A stretch of 64,000 nt of DNA from Ramlibacter monticola. GTDB lineage: Bacteria; Pseudomonadota; Gammaproteobacteria; Burkholderiales; Burkholderiaceae_C. The notes below the pieces were generated by a model that was not told the origin of the DNA, searched no databases, and worked only from the letters and a program-made list of their open reading frames with translations. Both the position numbers and the translations under genes were made by a program. Shown in pieces: positions 33,160 through 43,072 of the stretch (the stretch's first letter is position 1; the number at the start of each line of letters is the position of its first letter). The stretch spans positions 1 to 64,000 of the forward strand of contig NZ_JAEQNE010000004.1 in assembly GCF_016722785.1 (NCBI RefSeq), in the 5' to 3' direction.

Positions 33160-35169
33160 TCAGCGCAGCGGCACGGGCGCGATGACGGCCGGCCAGGCGC
33201 CTTGCGCGACCATCCGCGCGTCCTGGAACACCAGCCAGCTCTGCCGCCCATAGTGCGGCAGGCCGCGCTGCAGGGCCGCCAGCGCAGCGGGCGTGTCGGC
33301 GAGCACGAACACGAAAGACTTGCCGTTCTCCGTGCGCGCCGCCCAGGCGCGTGCCGTGCCCTTCAGGGCCCCATCGGCCCCCGCGCCTTCCTGCACCAGC
33401 ACCTGCGGCAGCGAGCCCAGGCCTAGCTGTGCCAGCACCTTCACCAGGCCCGCCCGGTCCCCCGCCACGAACGCCGGCTGTTGCGGCGTGGCGAGCAGGG
33501 CCTCGGCCGCCACCACGGTCGGTTTCGCATCCAGCGCGCGCTCGGCCAGCGCCGTCGCCGCGACCATCCACTCCGCGTCGCCGTTGGTCACGTGCATCTG
33601 CACCCGGGGCGCGATGAAGGCCTCGCGCAGGATCGGCGGCACCGAAGCGGGAGCCAGGCGGCGCCACAGCCGCAGTTCGGGATCCAGCGTTACTGCAGCC
33701 GCGTCGGAGACGCCGTGGGCCGCCAGGTCGACCACGGTCTCGCGCTCGCGCACCCGCACCGCCAGGTCGCGCGTGGCGCCCGAGGCCTGCTGCACGCGCA
33801 GCGGCACCAGCAGGTCGAAGGGTTCGCCCTGCTGGGTCACGCGGACGCGGTTGGGTCCGGCCGCGGCGAGCGCCAGGCTGGGCGATGCGGCGCGCTTCGT
33901 CCATTGCGCGAAGAAGGTGGACAGGTCGCGGCCGCCGGCCTGCGCGAAGGCCTGCTCCAGTTCCTTCCAGCCGGCCGCGCGGAAGCGATGCGCCTGCCAG
34001 AACGCCCGCAGCCCCTGTTCGAACGCCGCCGGCCCGATCTCGTCGCGCAGCATCACGAACATCATCGCGGGCTTGGAATAGCCCATCACGGAGGAGATGC
34101 CGTGGTGCCGCGAGGTGAAGGCCGCGACCGCGGTCTCGTCGGCCGGCGCGATCGCCACCAGGTCGCGCAGCCACTCCAGCCGCATCGCGCGCGCGGCCTC
34201 CGGGCCCTGGTCTTCGCGATAGGCGTAGTCGGCCTGGAAGGTGGTGAGGCCCTCCGACCAGTTCCCGTTGCGCCAGTCCGGCACCACGCCGTTGCCCCAC
34301 CAGTTGTGCAGCACCTCGTGGCCCAGCGAGGTCGCGCGGATGAAGGGCAGGCGCAGCACGTCGCGCCCGAGGTAGGTGAGGCTCGGGATGCCGAGCCCGT
34401 GCGGCAGGGGGCTGGAGACGATGCTGAAGTCGCCGTAGGGGTAGGGGCCGATCGCGCGGCTGTAGCGCTGCAGGTAGCGCACGCTGTCCTGCAGGTAGCC
34501 GGGCGCGAGTTCGGCGATCTCCGGCGGGAACCAGGTGCGCACGGTGACCACCGAGCCGTCGGCCAGCGTCGCGGCCTGCTGCGCCACCTCGTAGGGACCG
34601 GCCATGAGCCAGACGCCCTCGGTTGGTTGCGTGAAGGCGTACTCCGCGGTCCAGCGCCCGCCTTCGGTGGAGGCGCGCACCTGCCGGCCCGGGGCGAGGC
34701 CTTTCTGGCCGGCCGGCAGGTCCAGCTTCAGCGTGGAGGTGAAGGCCACGCCGGGATCCGGATACCAGCGTGCCTCCGGGGCGAGGTAGCTCCCTTCCGG
34801 CGCCGCATAGAAGGAGGCGGGATTGGCCGACTGCTGCGAGCCGGCGGGCAGGGCCGGCAGCGTGCCCGTGTACTCCAGCACGTAGCGATGCTCGCCCGGC
34901 GCGAGCGTCAGGCGGCGCAGGGCCGCGGGCGCGACCGCGTTGCCGTCCACGGTGGCGCGCGCGATGGCCAGCCGCGGGTGCAGCGTGAAGTCGGGAAGCC
35001 GATCGCTGCTCAGGCGCGCCGTGGCCTGGAGGCGGCGGCTCGCGGGATCGAGCGTCACCTCCAGCTCCAGGTGGGGCACGGCGGCGAGCGCCGCGTGCAG
35101 GGTGGCCAGCATCCACAGCGCGACGAGCTTGCAGCCCGCGCGCAGGAAGGAGAAGGAAGGGCGCAGCAT
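33160..35169 (-). CDS. M1-family (gluzincin) metallopeptidase, exported
   Basis: The 669-residue protein begins with a signal peptide (CKLVALWMLATLHAALAA). The M1 zinc signature is complete: HEVLH at about 283-287 and the third ligand Glu about 305 in NWSEGLTTFQADYAY, giving the HExxH-x18-E spacing. The N-terminal half is a beta-sandwich (LEVTLDPASRRLQATARLS) as in M1 aminopeptidases; the usual GAMEN exopeptidase motif is not seen (SSPLPHGLGIPSLTYLG occupies that place), so the specificity may differ from classic aminopeptidases. A C-terminal PDZ-like or helical part follows. Probably periplasmic. It precedes the DUF748 gene on the same strand order (gap 35 bases). Confidence 0.85.
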   Translation of the reverse strand: MLRPSFSFLRAGCKLVALWMLATLHAALAAVPHLELEVTLDPASRRLQATARLSSDRLPDFTLHPRLAIARATVDGNAVAPAALRRLTLAPGEHRYVLEYTGTLPALPAGSQQSANPASFYAAPEGSYLAPEARWYPDPGVAFTSTLKLDLPAGQKGLAPGRQVRASTEGGRWTAEYAFTQPTEGVWLMAGPYEVAQQAATLADGSVVTVRTWFPPEIAELAPGYLQDSVRYLQRYSRAIGPYPYGDFSIVSSPLPHGLGIPSLTYLGRDVLRLPFIRATSLGHEVLHNWWGNGVVPDWRNGNWSEGLTTFQADYAYREDQGPEAARAMRLEWLRDLVAIAPADETAVAAFTSRHHGISSVMGYSKPAMMFVMLRDEIGPAAFEQGLRAFWQAHRFRAAGWKELEQAFAQAGGRDLSTFFAQWTKRAASPSLALAAAGPNRVRVTQQGEPFDLLVPLRVQQASGATRDLAVRVRERETVVDLAAHGVSDAAAVTLDPELRLWRRLAPASVPPILREAFIAPRVQMHVTNGDAEWMVAATALAERALDAKPTVVAAEALLATPQQPAFVAGDRAGLVKVLAQLGLGSLPQVLVQEGAGADGALKGTARAWAARTENGKSFVFVLADTPAALAALQRGLPHYGRQSWLVFQDARMVAQGAWPAVIAPVPLR

Positions 35170-35204
35170 GGTCCGCTATTGTCGCGGCGGCCCCGCGCCC
35201 CGCG

Positions 35205-38200
35205 TCAGCGGCTCGACAACTCCAGCGAGACGGGCACCGATCGGGCGCTGCCTTCGATCGCCTTGGCGGGCGTGGAGCTCGCCCGTTCCGTCGCCACGCC
35301 GCTCGCCAGCAGCGTTTCGACGATGGTCATGGCGCGCTGCTCGCCCAGGCGCTGCAGCGCCTCCGGGGGCAGGGGCTGCGTTTCCTCCAACCGGCGCTGG
35401 AGCGCTGCGTATTGCCGCGCCGCCTCGGCCTCCTGCGGCTCGCCCGGCGCGCCCATGGCGAGGCCCTGCGCGGGCGTGGCCGGCCGGGTCGCGCCCGCCA
35501 GGAGCGGCGCCGCCGCGGGGGCCGTCTGACCCGGCGGGGCCAGCGCCTTCGCCAGTTCCTCCTTGCCGAAGCGCTGCGCGTACAGGTCGCGCAGGGCCAC
35601 GCGCACGGCCTGGTCCTCGACGTCGATGGGCCCCGGCTCCTGCCCCGGAGGCACCTGGATGCCGGCGAGGCGCGTCACGTCGGCGCGCAGCGCGCTGCGG
35701 CGCAGCGCGGCGCCATCGGCCGCTTCACTGAAGGGGGCCGGCACCGCGAGCTTCAGCTGCGTGCGCTTCTCCAGGATGTGCGCCACCTGCAGCAGCTTCT
35801 CGCGTTCGGGGGGCAGCAGCTTCGCGCTGCCGGGGTCGAACTCGATCGCGTCGAGGTTTTCGGACTGGATGCCGAGGGCGGCGCCCAGCGCGCGGAAAGG
35901 CGCCGTGACGATCTTGGTCAGGACGTTGCCGAGCGCCTTCCAGACCACCGCGGCGTAGCTGAACTCCGGGTCGTCGAGGCTGCCGGACACCGGCAGCCCG
36001 AGGTCGATGCGGCCGTTGCTGTCGGTGAGGATCGCGAGGGCGAGCTGCAGCGGGATCTTCAGCGCGTCCGGGCTCTCGACCTGCTCGCCCAGCGTGAGGC
36101 GGTCGATCACGACCTGGTTCTTGCCTTCGAGCCGGCCGCTCTTCACCTTGTAGCCCAGGTCCAGCGAGATCCGGCCCTCGGCGATCCGGTAGCCGGCGAA
36201 CTTCATCGAATAGGGACTGGCCGGCACCATGTTGACGTTGCGGAACACGACCTGCAGGTCGGTGTCCTCCTTCGGCGCGAAGGCGCTGAACTCGCCGCGG
36301 ACGCGCGCCAGCCCGAACTCGTCGACGCGGCCATCGAGCTCCACCTGCGTGCGTGCATCGCGCTGCGTCGACAGGCCGTTGATCGCGCCCTGCAGCTCGT
36401 AGATGTTGGCCGCGAACTGCGGCCGCAGGCTGAGGTCCGTGAAGTCCACCTTGGCGTCCTCGAGCCGCACGCGGTGGATGCGCACGGGGAACGCCTCGGC
36501 CGCGGCCGCCTTCGCCGCCACCGGCGCGGGCTTGGGCGCGGGTTGCTGCGCCGGCTCCCTCGTGAGCAGGCGCGCGGCGTTGATGCTGCGATCCTCGTCG
36601 ATGAGCAGCTTGGCGTAGGCGCCGGTGACGCGCAGCTCGGGGATCTCCAGCCGGTTCGGCGAGACGCTCGCGCGCAGGCGCTCGGTGCCCACGTCCTTCC
36701 AGGACGCGAACAGATCCCCGTCTTCCTCGTGCAGCGCGAGGCCGCTGACGTGGGCCGTGCCCTCGTACTGGAACTGGGGCGCCTTCGCGCGGCCCGGCGC
36801 GCCCGCGGCGCCCACCAGCACCTTCCCGCGCGCCGACGCGGTGCCCTTCGTCAGCTTCAAGCGCACGTGCTGCGCGAGCAGCGGCTGCAGCGCAGCCAGC
36901 GCGATGTCCTGGACCTGCACGTCGGCCTCGAGCGCGCCGGTGGCGGGCACCATCCGGCCCTTGGTGGCCGCCCGCCCGCCGGTGGACAGCGCGAGCCCGG
37001 CGCGGAAGGGCAGGGGCTGGGCCAGGTCGGTGCCGGCGCCTTCCACTGCCAAGGCGATGTCCTGCACCTGGAGGTCGAGGCCGGTGGCCTCGTCGGCCAC
37101 GTGCAGCGTGGAATCCTGCAGCGCGACTTCGCCGGTGCGCACGTTCCACTGCTCCGCGATCTCGGTGCGCACGGCCGCGGCGGTGCGGGGTTTCGTCGAG
37201 AACAGGTCCAGCGTGCCGTCGGCGCGGCGCCGCAACTCCGCCTGCACGCCATCGAGCAGCACCTTCTCGATGCCGACCTTGCGCGACTGCAGGTCGACGC
37301 TGCCGCCGGACACGGCGAGGCGGCGCATCTGCAAGGCGTGCGTGCCGCTCGCGAGTGCGAGGCGCGCGGCGTCCAGGCTGGCGCCCGAGACCTGCACCTG
37401 CGTCTTGCCGTTCACCTGGTTCGCGGCCACGGCCAGCCGCAACCCCACCTCGCCCGCGTCCAGCACCAGCGGCGGCGTCATCGATTCGTCGGTCACCTGC
37501 AGCGCGATGCGCTCCAGCAGGATCTCGGGCAGGTTCACGCGCCAGTCCGCCGGCAGCGTCGTCGTGGCGACGGGCACGCTGGCCGCGGGCCCGGCCGCCT
37601 GCACCATCAGCGACTGGAGGTCGAGCGCGCCGTGCTCGTCGCGCCGCAGCACGAGCCGCCCGTCCGAGGCCTTCACCTGCGCCACCGAGGCCTGCCGCTG
37701 TGCGAGGTCGGCCTCGATGCCGGAGAGTTCCAGCTTGCCCAGTGCGGCGAAACTGTCGCGGGCGCCTTCGTGCGCGATGCCCACTTCGCGCAGGGCTACC
37801 CGCGCGCCCGCGATGCGCGCCTCCGTCCGGCCCTGCGCATAGGAGAAGGTGTAGGGCACGACCGCATCGAGCCGGCCGGCGGCCAGCGCGGCGCGCGCGA
37901 ACGGCTTCAGGTAGACCGAGAACTCGGGCAGCGGCGCGTTCTCCAGGATCAGTTCGCCGCCGGCGCGGAGCGGCTGCAGGCTCGACTGGCTCTTCCAGCG
38001 CAGCACGGTGCCCTCGCCCATGCGCGCGCTCAGGACCTCGTCGTGGCTCTGCTCCGGCAGCGTGCTGAAGCGGTCGAGTCGGAACGCGATCGGCGCGATC
38101 ACGTTGTGGAAGCCGGCCCGCCGGTCGTCGAAGTCCACGCGCCCGTCTTCGACGGCGATCTTCTCGACGATCAGGCGCGGCGGCGGGCCGTCCGGCTTGG

Positions 38201-38597
38201 GCGGGCTGTTGCCGCGCAGGTCGGCCGCGAGGCGCACGAAGTTGAAGTCGCCGTCCGGCGCGATGCGCGGCCACAGCGCGGGGCGCGCCAGGCTCAGCTC
38301 GGCGAAGGACCAGGCGCCGCGCGTCACCGAACGCCATTGCGCCTCGGCCACCAGCTGGCCGACCGCGAGCAGGTCGCTGCCGTCGCGGTCGCGCAGCCGC
38401 ACGTCGGAAGCTTCCAGGCGCAGCGTGAAGGGGTTGAAGCGCAGGTCCCCGAAGGAGAGTTCGCGCCCGAGTTCCTGCTGCGCGTGGCGCGCCGCGAGAG
38501 CCGGAACAAGCGCGGGCACGGCCCAGAAACCCAGGGCCGCGTAGAAGGCGACGGCTCCGGCCCCACCCGCAGCCCAGTACATCCATCTCGGCTTCAC
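35205..38597 (-). CDS. DUF748 (AsmA-like) envelope protein
   Basis: The protein has 1130 residues read from GTG 38597 (an ATG at 38582 is also possible). One transmembrane helix at the N-terminus (YWAAGGAGAVAFYAALGFWAVP) anchors it in the inner membrane. The long remainder has the repeated beta-rich, hydrophobic-groove pattern of DUF748/AsmA proteins, beginning with LGRELSFGDLRFNPFTLRLE and ending with a C-terminal segment (VSGSLDDPEFSYAAVVWKAL) found near the end of these proteins. AsmA-like proteins are thought to bridge the envelope and move phospholipids to the outer membrane. It lies 35 bases upstream of the M1 peptidase gene and is divergent from the MscS-like gene. Confidence 0.85.
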   Translation of the reverse strand: MKPRWMYWAAGGAGAVAFYAALGFWAVPALVPALAARHAQQELGRELSFGDLRFNPFTLRLEASDVRLRDRDGSDLLAVGQLVAEAQWRSVTRGAWSFAELSLARPALWPRIAPDGDFNFVRLAADLRGNSPPKPDGPPPRLIVEKIAVEDGRVDFDDRRAGFHNVIAPIAFRLDRFSTLPEQSHDEVLSARMGEGTVLRWKSQSSLQPLRAGGELILENAPLPEFSVYLKPFARAALAAGRLDAVVPYTFSYAQGRTEARIAGARVALREVGIAHEGARDSFAALGKLELSGIEADLAQRQASVAQVKASDGRLVLRRDEHGALDLQSLMVQAAGPAASVPVATTTLPADWRVNLPEILLERIALQVTDESMTPPLVLDAGEVGLRLAVAANQVNGKTQVQVSGASLDAARLALASGTHALQMRRLAVSGGSVDLQSRKVGIEKVLLDGVQAELRRRADGTLDLFSTKPRTAAAVRTEIAEQWNVRTGEVALQDSTLHVADEATGLDLQVQDIALAVEGAGTDLAQPLPFRAGLALSTGGRAATKGRMVPATGALEADVQVQDIALAALQPLLAQHVRLKLTKGTASARGKVLVGAAGAPGRAKAPQFQYEGTAHVSGLALHEEDGDLFASWKDVGTERLRASVSPNRLEIPELRVTGAYAKLLIDEDRSINAARLLTREPAQQPAPKPAPVAAKAAAAEAFPVRIHRVRLEDAKVDFTDLSLRPQFAANIYELQGAINGLSTQRDARTQVELDGRVDEFGLARVRGEFSAFAPKEDTDLQVVFRNVNMVPASPYSMKFAGYRIAEGRISLDLGYKVKSGRLEGKNQVVIDRLTLGEQVESPDALKIPLQLALAILTDSNGRIDLGLPVSGSLDDPEFSYAAVVWKALGNVLTKIVTAPFRALGAALGIQSENLDAIEFDPGSAKLLPPEREKLLQVAHILEKRTQLKLAVPAPFSEAADGAALRRSALRADVTRLAGIQVPPGQEPGPIDVEDQAVRVALRDLYAQRFGKEELAKALAPPGQTAPAAAPLLAGATRPATPAQGLAMGAPGEPQEAEAARQYAALQRRLEETQPLPPEALQRLGEQRAMTIVETLLASGVATERASSTPAKAIEGSARSVPVSLELSSR

Positions 38598-38733
38598 CGG
38601 TTCAGGATAGTCCCGCACCGGGGGGGCCGCGAAGCCCTTTGCATGGGACCTTGGTCCAATGTCCTGCCCTCCTGCCGCGACGCAGCATGCGGCGTTCCAC
38701 CCCCCGCCAGAGGGGGCGTGGCGCTTCCCCTCC

Positions 38734-40425
38734 ATGAAACCGTTTGCGCGAGGTCCAGGGTGGGCACCCGCGGCGGTGCTGCTGGCGCTCGTCCTGTCCT
38801 TCGCCGCCGAGGCCCAGGTCCGCGGCAAGGCCCCGCCGGCGGCGCCGCCCGCCCAGGAACAGCCGCCCGATCCGCTCGGCCGCAATACGCCGCGCGGCAC
38901 CATCGTCCAGTTCATGCGCGCGGCGGAGCGCGACGACACCACCGCCGCACTGCGCTACTTCCAGACCACGTCCGGGCAGCGGCGGAATGCCGAGGCCCTG
39001 GTGAACGACCTCAAGGAACTGGTGGAGCGCAGTTTCAGCCAGGCCATCAACAGCATCAGCGATGCGCCGGACGGCAACCTCACCGACGGGCTCCCCGTGG
39101 ACCGCGAGGCCGTCGGCCCGCTGGCCATCGCGAACACGAAGGCCGAGATCGTGCTGGTGCGGGTGAAAGACCCGCAGGCCGGCCGCATCTGGCTGATCTC
39201 CTCCGAGACGCTGGCCCGCGTGCCCGAGCTGCGCCGCCTGGCCGCGCCGACGTGGGTCGAGGGCGTGATGCCGGATGCCCTGTCGGACAATGAGGCCTTC
39301 GGCATCTCGTGGGGGCAGTGGATCGCCCTGGTGGCCTCGCTGGTACTGCCCGTCCTGCTGCTGGCCCTGCTCTCCCGCGTGGGCGCGCGCCTCGCCGCGG
39401 CGCTGCTGCGCCATCCGTCGCACCGGCTCGCGCTGGAGGCGTGGGAACGCGCCGTCCGCTGGCCGGCCATCTCGGCGATCGCGCTCGCCATCCACCTGGG
39501 CGCGACGGCGACCCTCGGGCTTCCCGTGACCTTCCGCTACGCCCATGGGCGCGTGAACATGGCGCTCCTGGTCATCGCGGTGGCCTGGTTGGCGCGAAGG
39601 GTCATGGCTCTCGCGTTCGCGCGGGCGCGCACCATCGCGTGGGGCAAGAACCGCGCGAGCACGCAGTCGCTGATGCTGCTGGGCGAACGGGTGCTCAAGG
39701 TCACCGTCGCCCTGGTGGCGGTGTTCGCCGTGCTCGCCATCGCGGGCCTCGACATGAAGACCGCGCTCGCGGGGGTGGGCATCGGCGGGGTGGCTCTGGC
39801 GCTCGGCGCGCAGAAGACGGTGGAGAACTTCCTGGGCGGGGTCTTCCTGCTGAGCGACAAGGCGCTGGCCGTCGGGGACCTGTGCAGCATCTCCAATCGC
39901 GTGGGCCGGGTCGAGGACATCACCTTGCGCTCCATCCGCCTGCGCACGGCCGACCAGTCGCTGCTTTCGATTCCGGCCGGAGTGCTGGCGCAGGCCGGGA
40001 TCGAGAACTTCGCCACCCGCGAGAAGATCCTGCTGCAGAGGATCCTGCGGCTGCGGCACGGCACCGGGGTGGGGCAGTTGCAGCGCATCCTCGAGGGCAC
40101 CCGCGCGCTGCTGCAGGAGGAGGCGCGGCTCGAGCCGGGGGGACGCATCCGGCTGGTCGATTTCGGCGCGCAGGCGATCGAACTGGAGCTCTTCGCCTAC
40201 GTGCAGAGCGCCGACGACGCGGAGTTCCAGACGGTGCGCGAGGAACTGCTGCTGAAGATCGCCGCGCTCATCGAGTCGGTGGGCAGCGGCTTCGCGCAGC
40301 CGGCCCAGTGGGTTGCCATCGACGGCGCCCCCCGCGACGAAGCGCACGCGCGTCCGGTGCCGCCGCGCGAGGCGGCCGCGCTCAAGGAAGTGCGGCTGGC
40401 GGAGGCTCCGCAAGCCCGGCGGTGA
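38734..40425 (+). CDS. MscS-family mechanosensitive channel
   Basis: The 563-residue protein has a signal peptide (AAVLLALVLSFAAEA before QVRGKAP), a periplasmic N-terminal domain (to about 180) and then several transmembrane helices. The MscS pore helix is present as TALAGVGIGGVALALGAQKT, followed by VENFLGGVFLLSDKALAVGD and the cytoplasmic beta domain VEDITLRSIRLRTADQSLLSIP. It opens under membrane tension to release solutes during osmotic downshift. ATG 38734 is chosen because it gives a proper signal peptide. Its last 44 bases overlap the facing prolyl aminopeptidase gene. Confidence 0.92.
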   Translation: MKPFARGPGWAPAAVLLALVLSFAAEAQVRGKAPPAAPPAQEQPPDPLGRNTPRGTIVQFMRAAERDDTTAALRYFQTTSGQRRNAEALVNDLKELVERSFSQAINSISDAPDGNLTDGLPVDREAVGPLAIANTKAEIVLVRVKDPQAGRIWLISSETLARVPELRRLAAPTWVEGVMPDALSDNEAFGISWGQWIALVASLVLPVLLLALLSRVGARLAAALLRHPSHRLALEAWERAVRWPAISAIALAIHLGATATLGLPVTFRYAHGRVNMALLVIAVAWLARRVMALAFARARTIAWGKNRASTQSLMLLGERVLKVTVALVAVFAVLAIAGLDMKTALAGVGIGGVALALGAQKTVENFLGGVFLLSDKALAVGDLCSISNRVGRVEDITLRSIRLRTADQSLLSIPAGVLAQAGIENFATREKILLQRILRLRHGTGVGQLQRILEGTRALLQEEARLEPGGRIRLVDFGAQAIELELFAYVQSADDAEFQTVREELLLKIAALIESVGSGFAQPAQWVAIDGAPRDEAHARPVPPREAAALKEVRLAEAPQARR

Positions 40426-41335
40426 GCGGCCCGGACGGGAAGGTCCGCAGCGCCTCGCGCATGGCCGCGGCCATCGCGGGATGCGACGGATCGTGGCCCG
40501 CGCCGGGCACCAGGCGCAGGGTGGCCCGCGCGCCCAAGGCCCGCTGCAGCACCTGCGCGCCCTCCGGCGGACAGATCGCGTCGTCTTCCCCCTGCAGGAT
40601 CACGACGGGGATCGCCGGCACCTGCTCGCAGCAGGCGGGAAGGCCTTCGGAAGGCAACCAGCAGCCATGCCGCAGGTAGTGGCTCTGGACGCGATAGCGA
40701 TCCACCAGCCGGGCCAGGCTCGCCGCGTCCGCCGGCGGCACCGGATCGCGCCCCTCCAGGCGCTGCTCCGCGTCCCACCAGCGGGCGGCGGCGGCGCGTT
40801 GCGCGGCCACCGGGCCGGTGGCGAACACGTGGACGATCGACTCGGGCAGGCCGGCAGCCGCGAAGAACGCCCCGATGTCCGCGGCCCGTGCCAGGAAGGG
40901 ATTGCGCAGCAGCAGTCCCGACACGGCTTCGGGTTGGTCGGCGGCGTGGAGCACCGCGAGCGTCGCGCCCCAGGAGCCGCCGACGACGAGCCAGCGCCCG
41001 ATGCGCAGGTGCTGGCGCAGCAGGCGCAGGTCCGCCAGCAGGTGGGCCAGCGTGTTGTCCTCGATGCGGCCGCGGGGCGTGCTCTGGCCGGCGCCGCGCT
41101 GGTCGGGGCAGAGGATGCAGTAGCGGGCCGGGTCGAAGAAGGACCGTTGCAGCGGCGAGCTGCCCGAGCCCGGGCCGCCGTGCAGCACCAGGGCGGGCAG
41201 CCCGGCAGGGTTGCCGTGCTCTTCCACGTGCAGGACATGCCCGCCGCCCACCGGGAGCCGGTGCACGATGCCGGCGGCGGCCGCGGCACCTTCGCGGGGG
41301 GCCGGACGAGCTACGCTTTCGTTCGATGTTGGCAC
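40382..41335 (-). CDS. pip: Prolyl aminopeptidase (S33 alpha/beta-hydrolase)
   Basis: The 317-residue enzyme is a proline iminopeptidase. Visible signature: oxyanion HGGPGSG (52-58), DQRGAGQS, nucleophile S121 in GGSWGATLA, the acid in LQGEDDAICPP and the catalytic histidine in PGAGHDP. It removes N-terminal proline from peptides. It is a little longer at the N-terminus than usual (about 20 residues before the first strand). No signal peptide. The convergent overlap of 44 bases with the MscS gene is noted. It is divergent from the sensor kinase gene with 51 bases between the starts. Confidence 0.92.
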   Translation of the reverse strand: MPTSNESVARPAPREGAAAAAGIVHRLPVGGGHVLHVEEHGNPAGLPALVLHGGPGSGSSPLQRSFFDPARYCILCPDQRGAGQSTPRGRIEDNTLAHLLADLRLLRQHLRIGRWLVVGGSWGATLAVLHAADQPEAVSGLLLRNPFLARAADIGAFFAAAGLPESIVHVFATGPVAAQRAAAARWWDAEQRLEGRDPVPPADAASLARLVDRYRVQSHYLRHGCWLPSEGLPACCEQVPAIPVVILQGEDDAICPPEGAQVLQRALGARATLRLVPGAGHDPSHPAMAAAMREALRTFPSGPLTAGLAEPPPAALP

Positions 41336-41386
41336 TTTGGTGCCTCCTCAAGGGGCCGCTGCAGCGCTACCGTCGCAGGAACCACC

Positions 41387-42787
41387 ATGCGCGCCCGCCG
41401 CCCGTTCAACCTGTCCCGGCAATTCCTGGTTGCCAGCCTGCCGATCGTCCTGGCCGGCATGCTGGTCATCGGATGGTACGTCGGCCAGGCCATCGAGCGC
41501 GCCGTCACCCACCGGCTCGCGGCGGTCACCAGCCTCTACGTCGACAGCTTCATCGCGCCGCATCTCCAGACGCTGGCCACCGGCAGCGAACTGCCGCCGG
41601 ACCGGCGCGCGGCCCTGGACCGGCTGCTCACCGACACGCCCCTCGGCCGCAAGATCGTGGCCTTCAAGATCTGGAGCCGCGGCGGCCGCATCCTCTACAG
41701 CACCAATCCGACGCTCATCGGGCGCGAGTTCCCGGTCGACGACGGGCTGCGCGAGGCGCTCGAGGGTCGCGTCCACACCAGCATCAGCGATCTCGACGAA
41801 AGCGAGAACGAGCTGGAGCGCCCGCACTGGAGTCGACTCATCGAAACCTACAGCCCGGTCCACGCGGAGGGGCTCGGCACCGTGCTGGCGGCCGCCGAGT
41901 TCTACCAGACCACGGCGGAGCTCGCGCAGGAGATCCTACTGGCGCAGGCGGCCAGCTGGCTCGTGGTGGGCGGCAGCATGCTCGCGATGTACCTGCTGCT
42001 GTTCGGCGTCGTGCATCGCGGGAGCGAGACCATCGCCTCGCAGCGCGACCAGCTGAATGCCAAGATCCGCGAGCTGTCCGCCGTGGTCGAACAGAACCAG
42101 GCGCTGAGCGAGAGCATCCGGCTGGCCGCGGTGCGCACCACCACGCTCAACGAGAAGTTCCTGCGCCGCATCGGCGCGGACCTGCACGATGGCGCCGCGC
42201 AGGACCTGGCGCTCGGCCTGATGCGCTTCGAGTCCGTGGCGGAGCGCTGGGGCGGGTCCGCGCCGGCGGAGGCGGGCGCGCGCATCGCCGAGGAGATCCC
42301 GATGATCCGCAGTTCGCTGCAGTCGGCGCTGCGCGAGCTGCGGGCCACCTCCACGGGATTGCAGGTGCCGGAGATCGACCGGCTCGATGCGGTCGAGATC
42401 GCGGCGCGCGCGGTGCAGGACTTCCAGCGCAAGACGGGCTCCCGCATCGCGCTCTCGCACGAGGGCGAGGCGGCGCAGCCGTGCTGGCCGGTGAAGATCA
42501 CCATGTACCGCCTGATCCAGGAGGCGCTGGGCAACGGGCTGCGCCACGGCGCGGCGTCGTGCCTGCAGGTCGCGATCGCCTGCGACGCCGAATCGATCCG
42601 GCTCGACGTGCGCGACAACGGCTGCGGCTTCGATCCGGCCGGGGTCGACGCGACGCAGCACCTCGGCCTTGCGGGGATGCGCGAGCGGGTCGAACTGCTG
42701 CGCGGGTCGGTGAGCGTGAGCAGCGCGCCCGGGCATGGCACCCTGGTCCGGGCCTGCCTGCCCATGACGGTCGAGGGTTACGCCTAG
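41387..42787 (+). CDS. NarX-like membrane sensor histidine kinase
   Basis: The 466-residue kinase has a first transmembrane helix (FLVASLPIVLAGMLVIGWYVG), a periplasmic sensor region of about 140 residues (FKIWSRGGRILYSTNP in a Cache-like fold), a second helix (SWLVVGGSMLAMYLLLFGVV), a coiled coil (QRDQLNAKIRELSAVVEQNQ), then a HisKA_3 phospho-acceptor with H267 in ADLHDGAAQDLALGLMRFE and an ATPase domain (QEALGNGLRHG, RDNGCGFDP, GLAGMRERVELLRG). It should phosphorylate a LuxR-type regulator; the nearest is at 43353-44054. AGGA lies seven bases before the ATG. The signal is unknown. Confidence 0.9.
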   Translation: MRARRPFNLSRQFLVASLPIVLAGMLVIGWYVGQAIERAVTHRLAAVTSLYVDSFIAPHLQTLATGSELPPDRRAALDRLLTDTPLGRKIVAFKIWSRGGRILYSTNPTLIGREFPVDDGLREALEGRVHTSISDLDESENELERPHWSRLIETYSPVHAEGLGTVLAAAEFYQTTAELAQEILLAQAASWLVVGGSMLAMYLLLFGVVHRGSETIASQRDQLNAKIRELSAVVEQNQALSESIRLAAVRTTTLNEKFLRRIGADLHDGAAQDLALGLMRFESVAERWGGSAPAEAGARIAEEIPMIRSSLQSALRELRATSTGLQVPEIDRLDAVEIAARAVQDFQRKTGSRIALSHEGEAAQPCWPVKITMYRLIQEALGNGLRHGAASCLQVAIACDAESIRLDVRDNGCGFDPAGVDATQHLGLAGMRERVELLRGSVSVSSAPGHGTLVRACLPMTVEGYA

Positions 42788-42851
42788 CCTCGACCGCGTA
42801 ACGACTCATTGCTGAGCATGCAGCGCCCGCCCGCACCGGCTAGAGTGCGGC

Positions 42852-43070
42852 ATGCTGTTCTCTCGCACGCACTGGATCGAGGCGATCCGCGACCGGTATC
42901 ACCGGCACGCCCTCGAGAACGAGCTGCTGGAACTCGCTTCCAGGCTTCCCTACGAACCCGAATGCCGCTGCGCGTACCAGCGCCTGCTCGACGAGCATCT
43001 GCAGCTCGCCGCAGGCGCTCCTTACACGTGTGACCGAAACATTCCGGGCGTAACGACCTCCATGCGCTGA
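42852..43070 (+). CDS. Small protein of unknown function (72 aa)
   Basis: The 72-residue frame lies between the sensor kinase and the long inverted repeat. It is helical at first (WIEAIRDRYHRHALENELLE, then LASRLPYEPECRCAYQRLLD) and ends in YTCDRNIPGVTTSMR. Three cysteines are present. I recognise no family and see no secretion signal or clear ribosome site. It could be a small regulator; it could also be non-coding. Confidence 0.4.
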   Translation: MLFSRTHWIEAIRDRYHRHALENELLELASRLPYEPECRCAYQRLLDEHLQLAAGAPYTCDRNIPGVTTSMR

Positions 43071-43072
43071 AA

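Noticed and set aside
35412..39293. A 1293-residue open frame on the plus strand
   Set aside because: Antisense to the DUF748 gene; low-complexity Gln/His/Arg/Val composition typical of a shadow frame.
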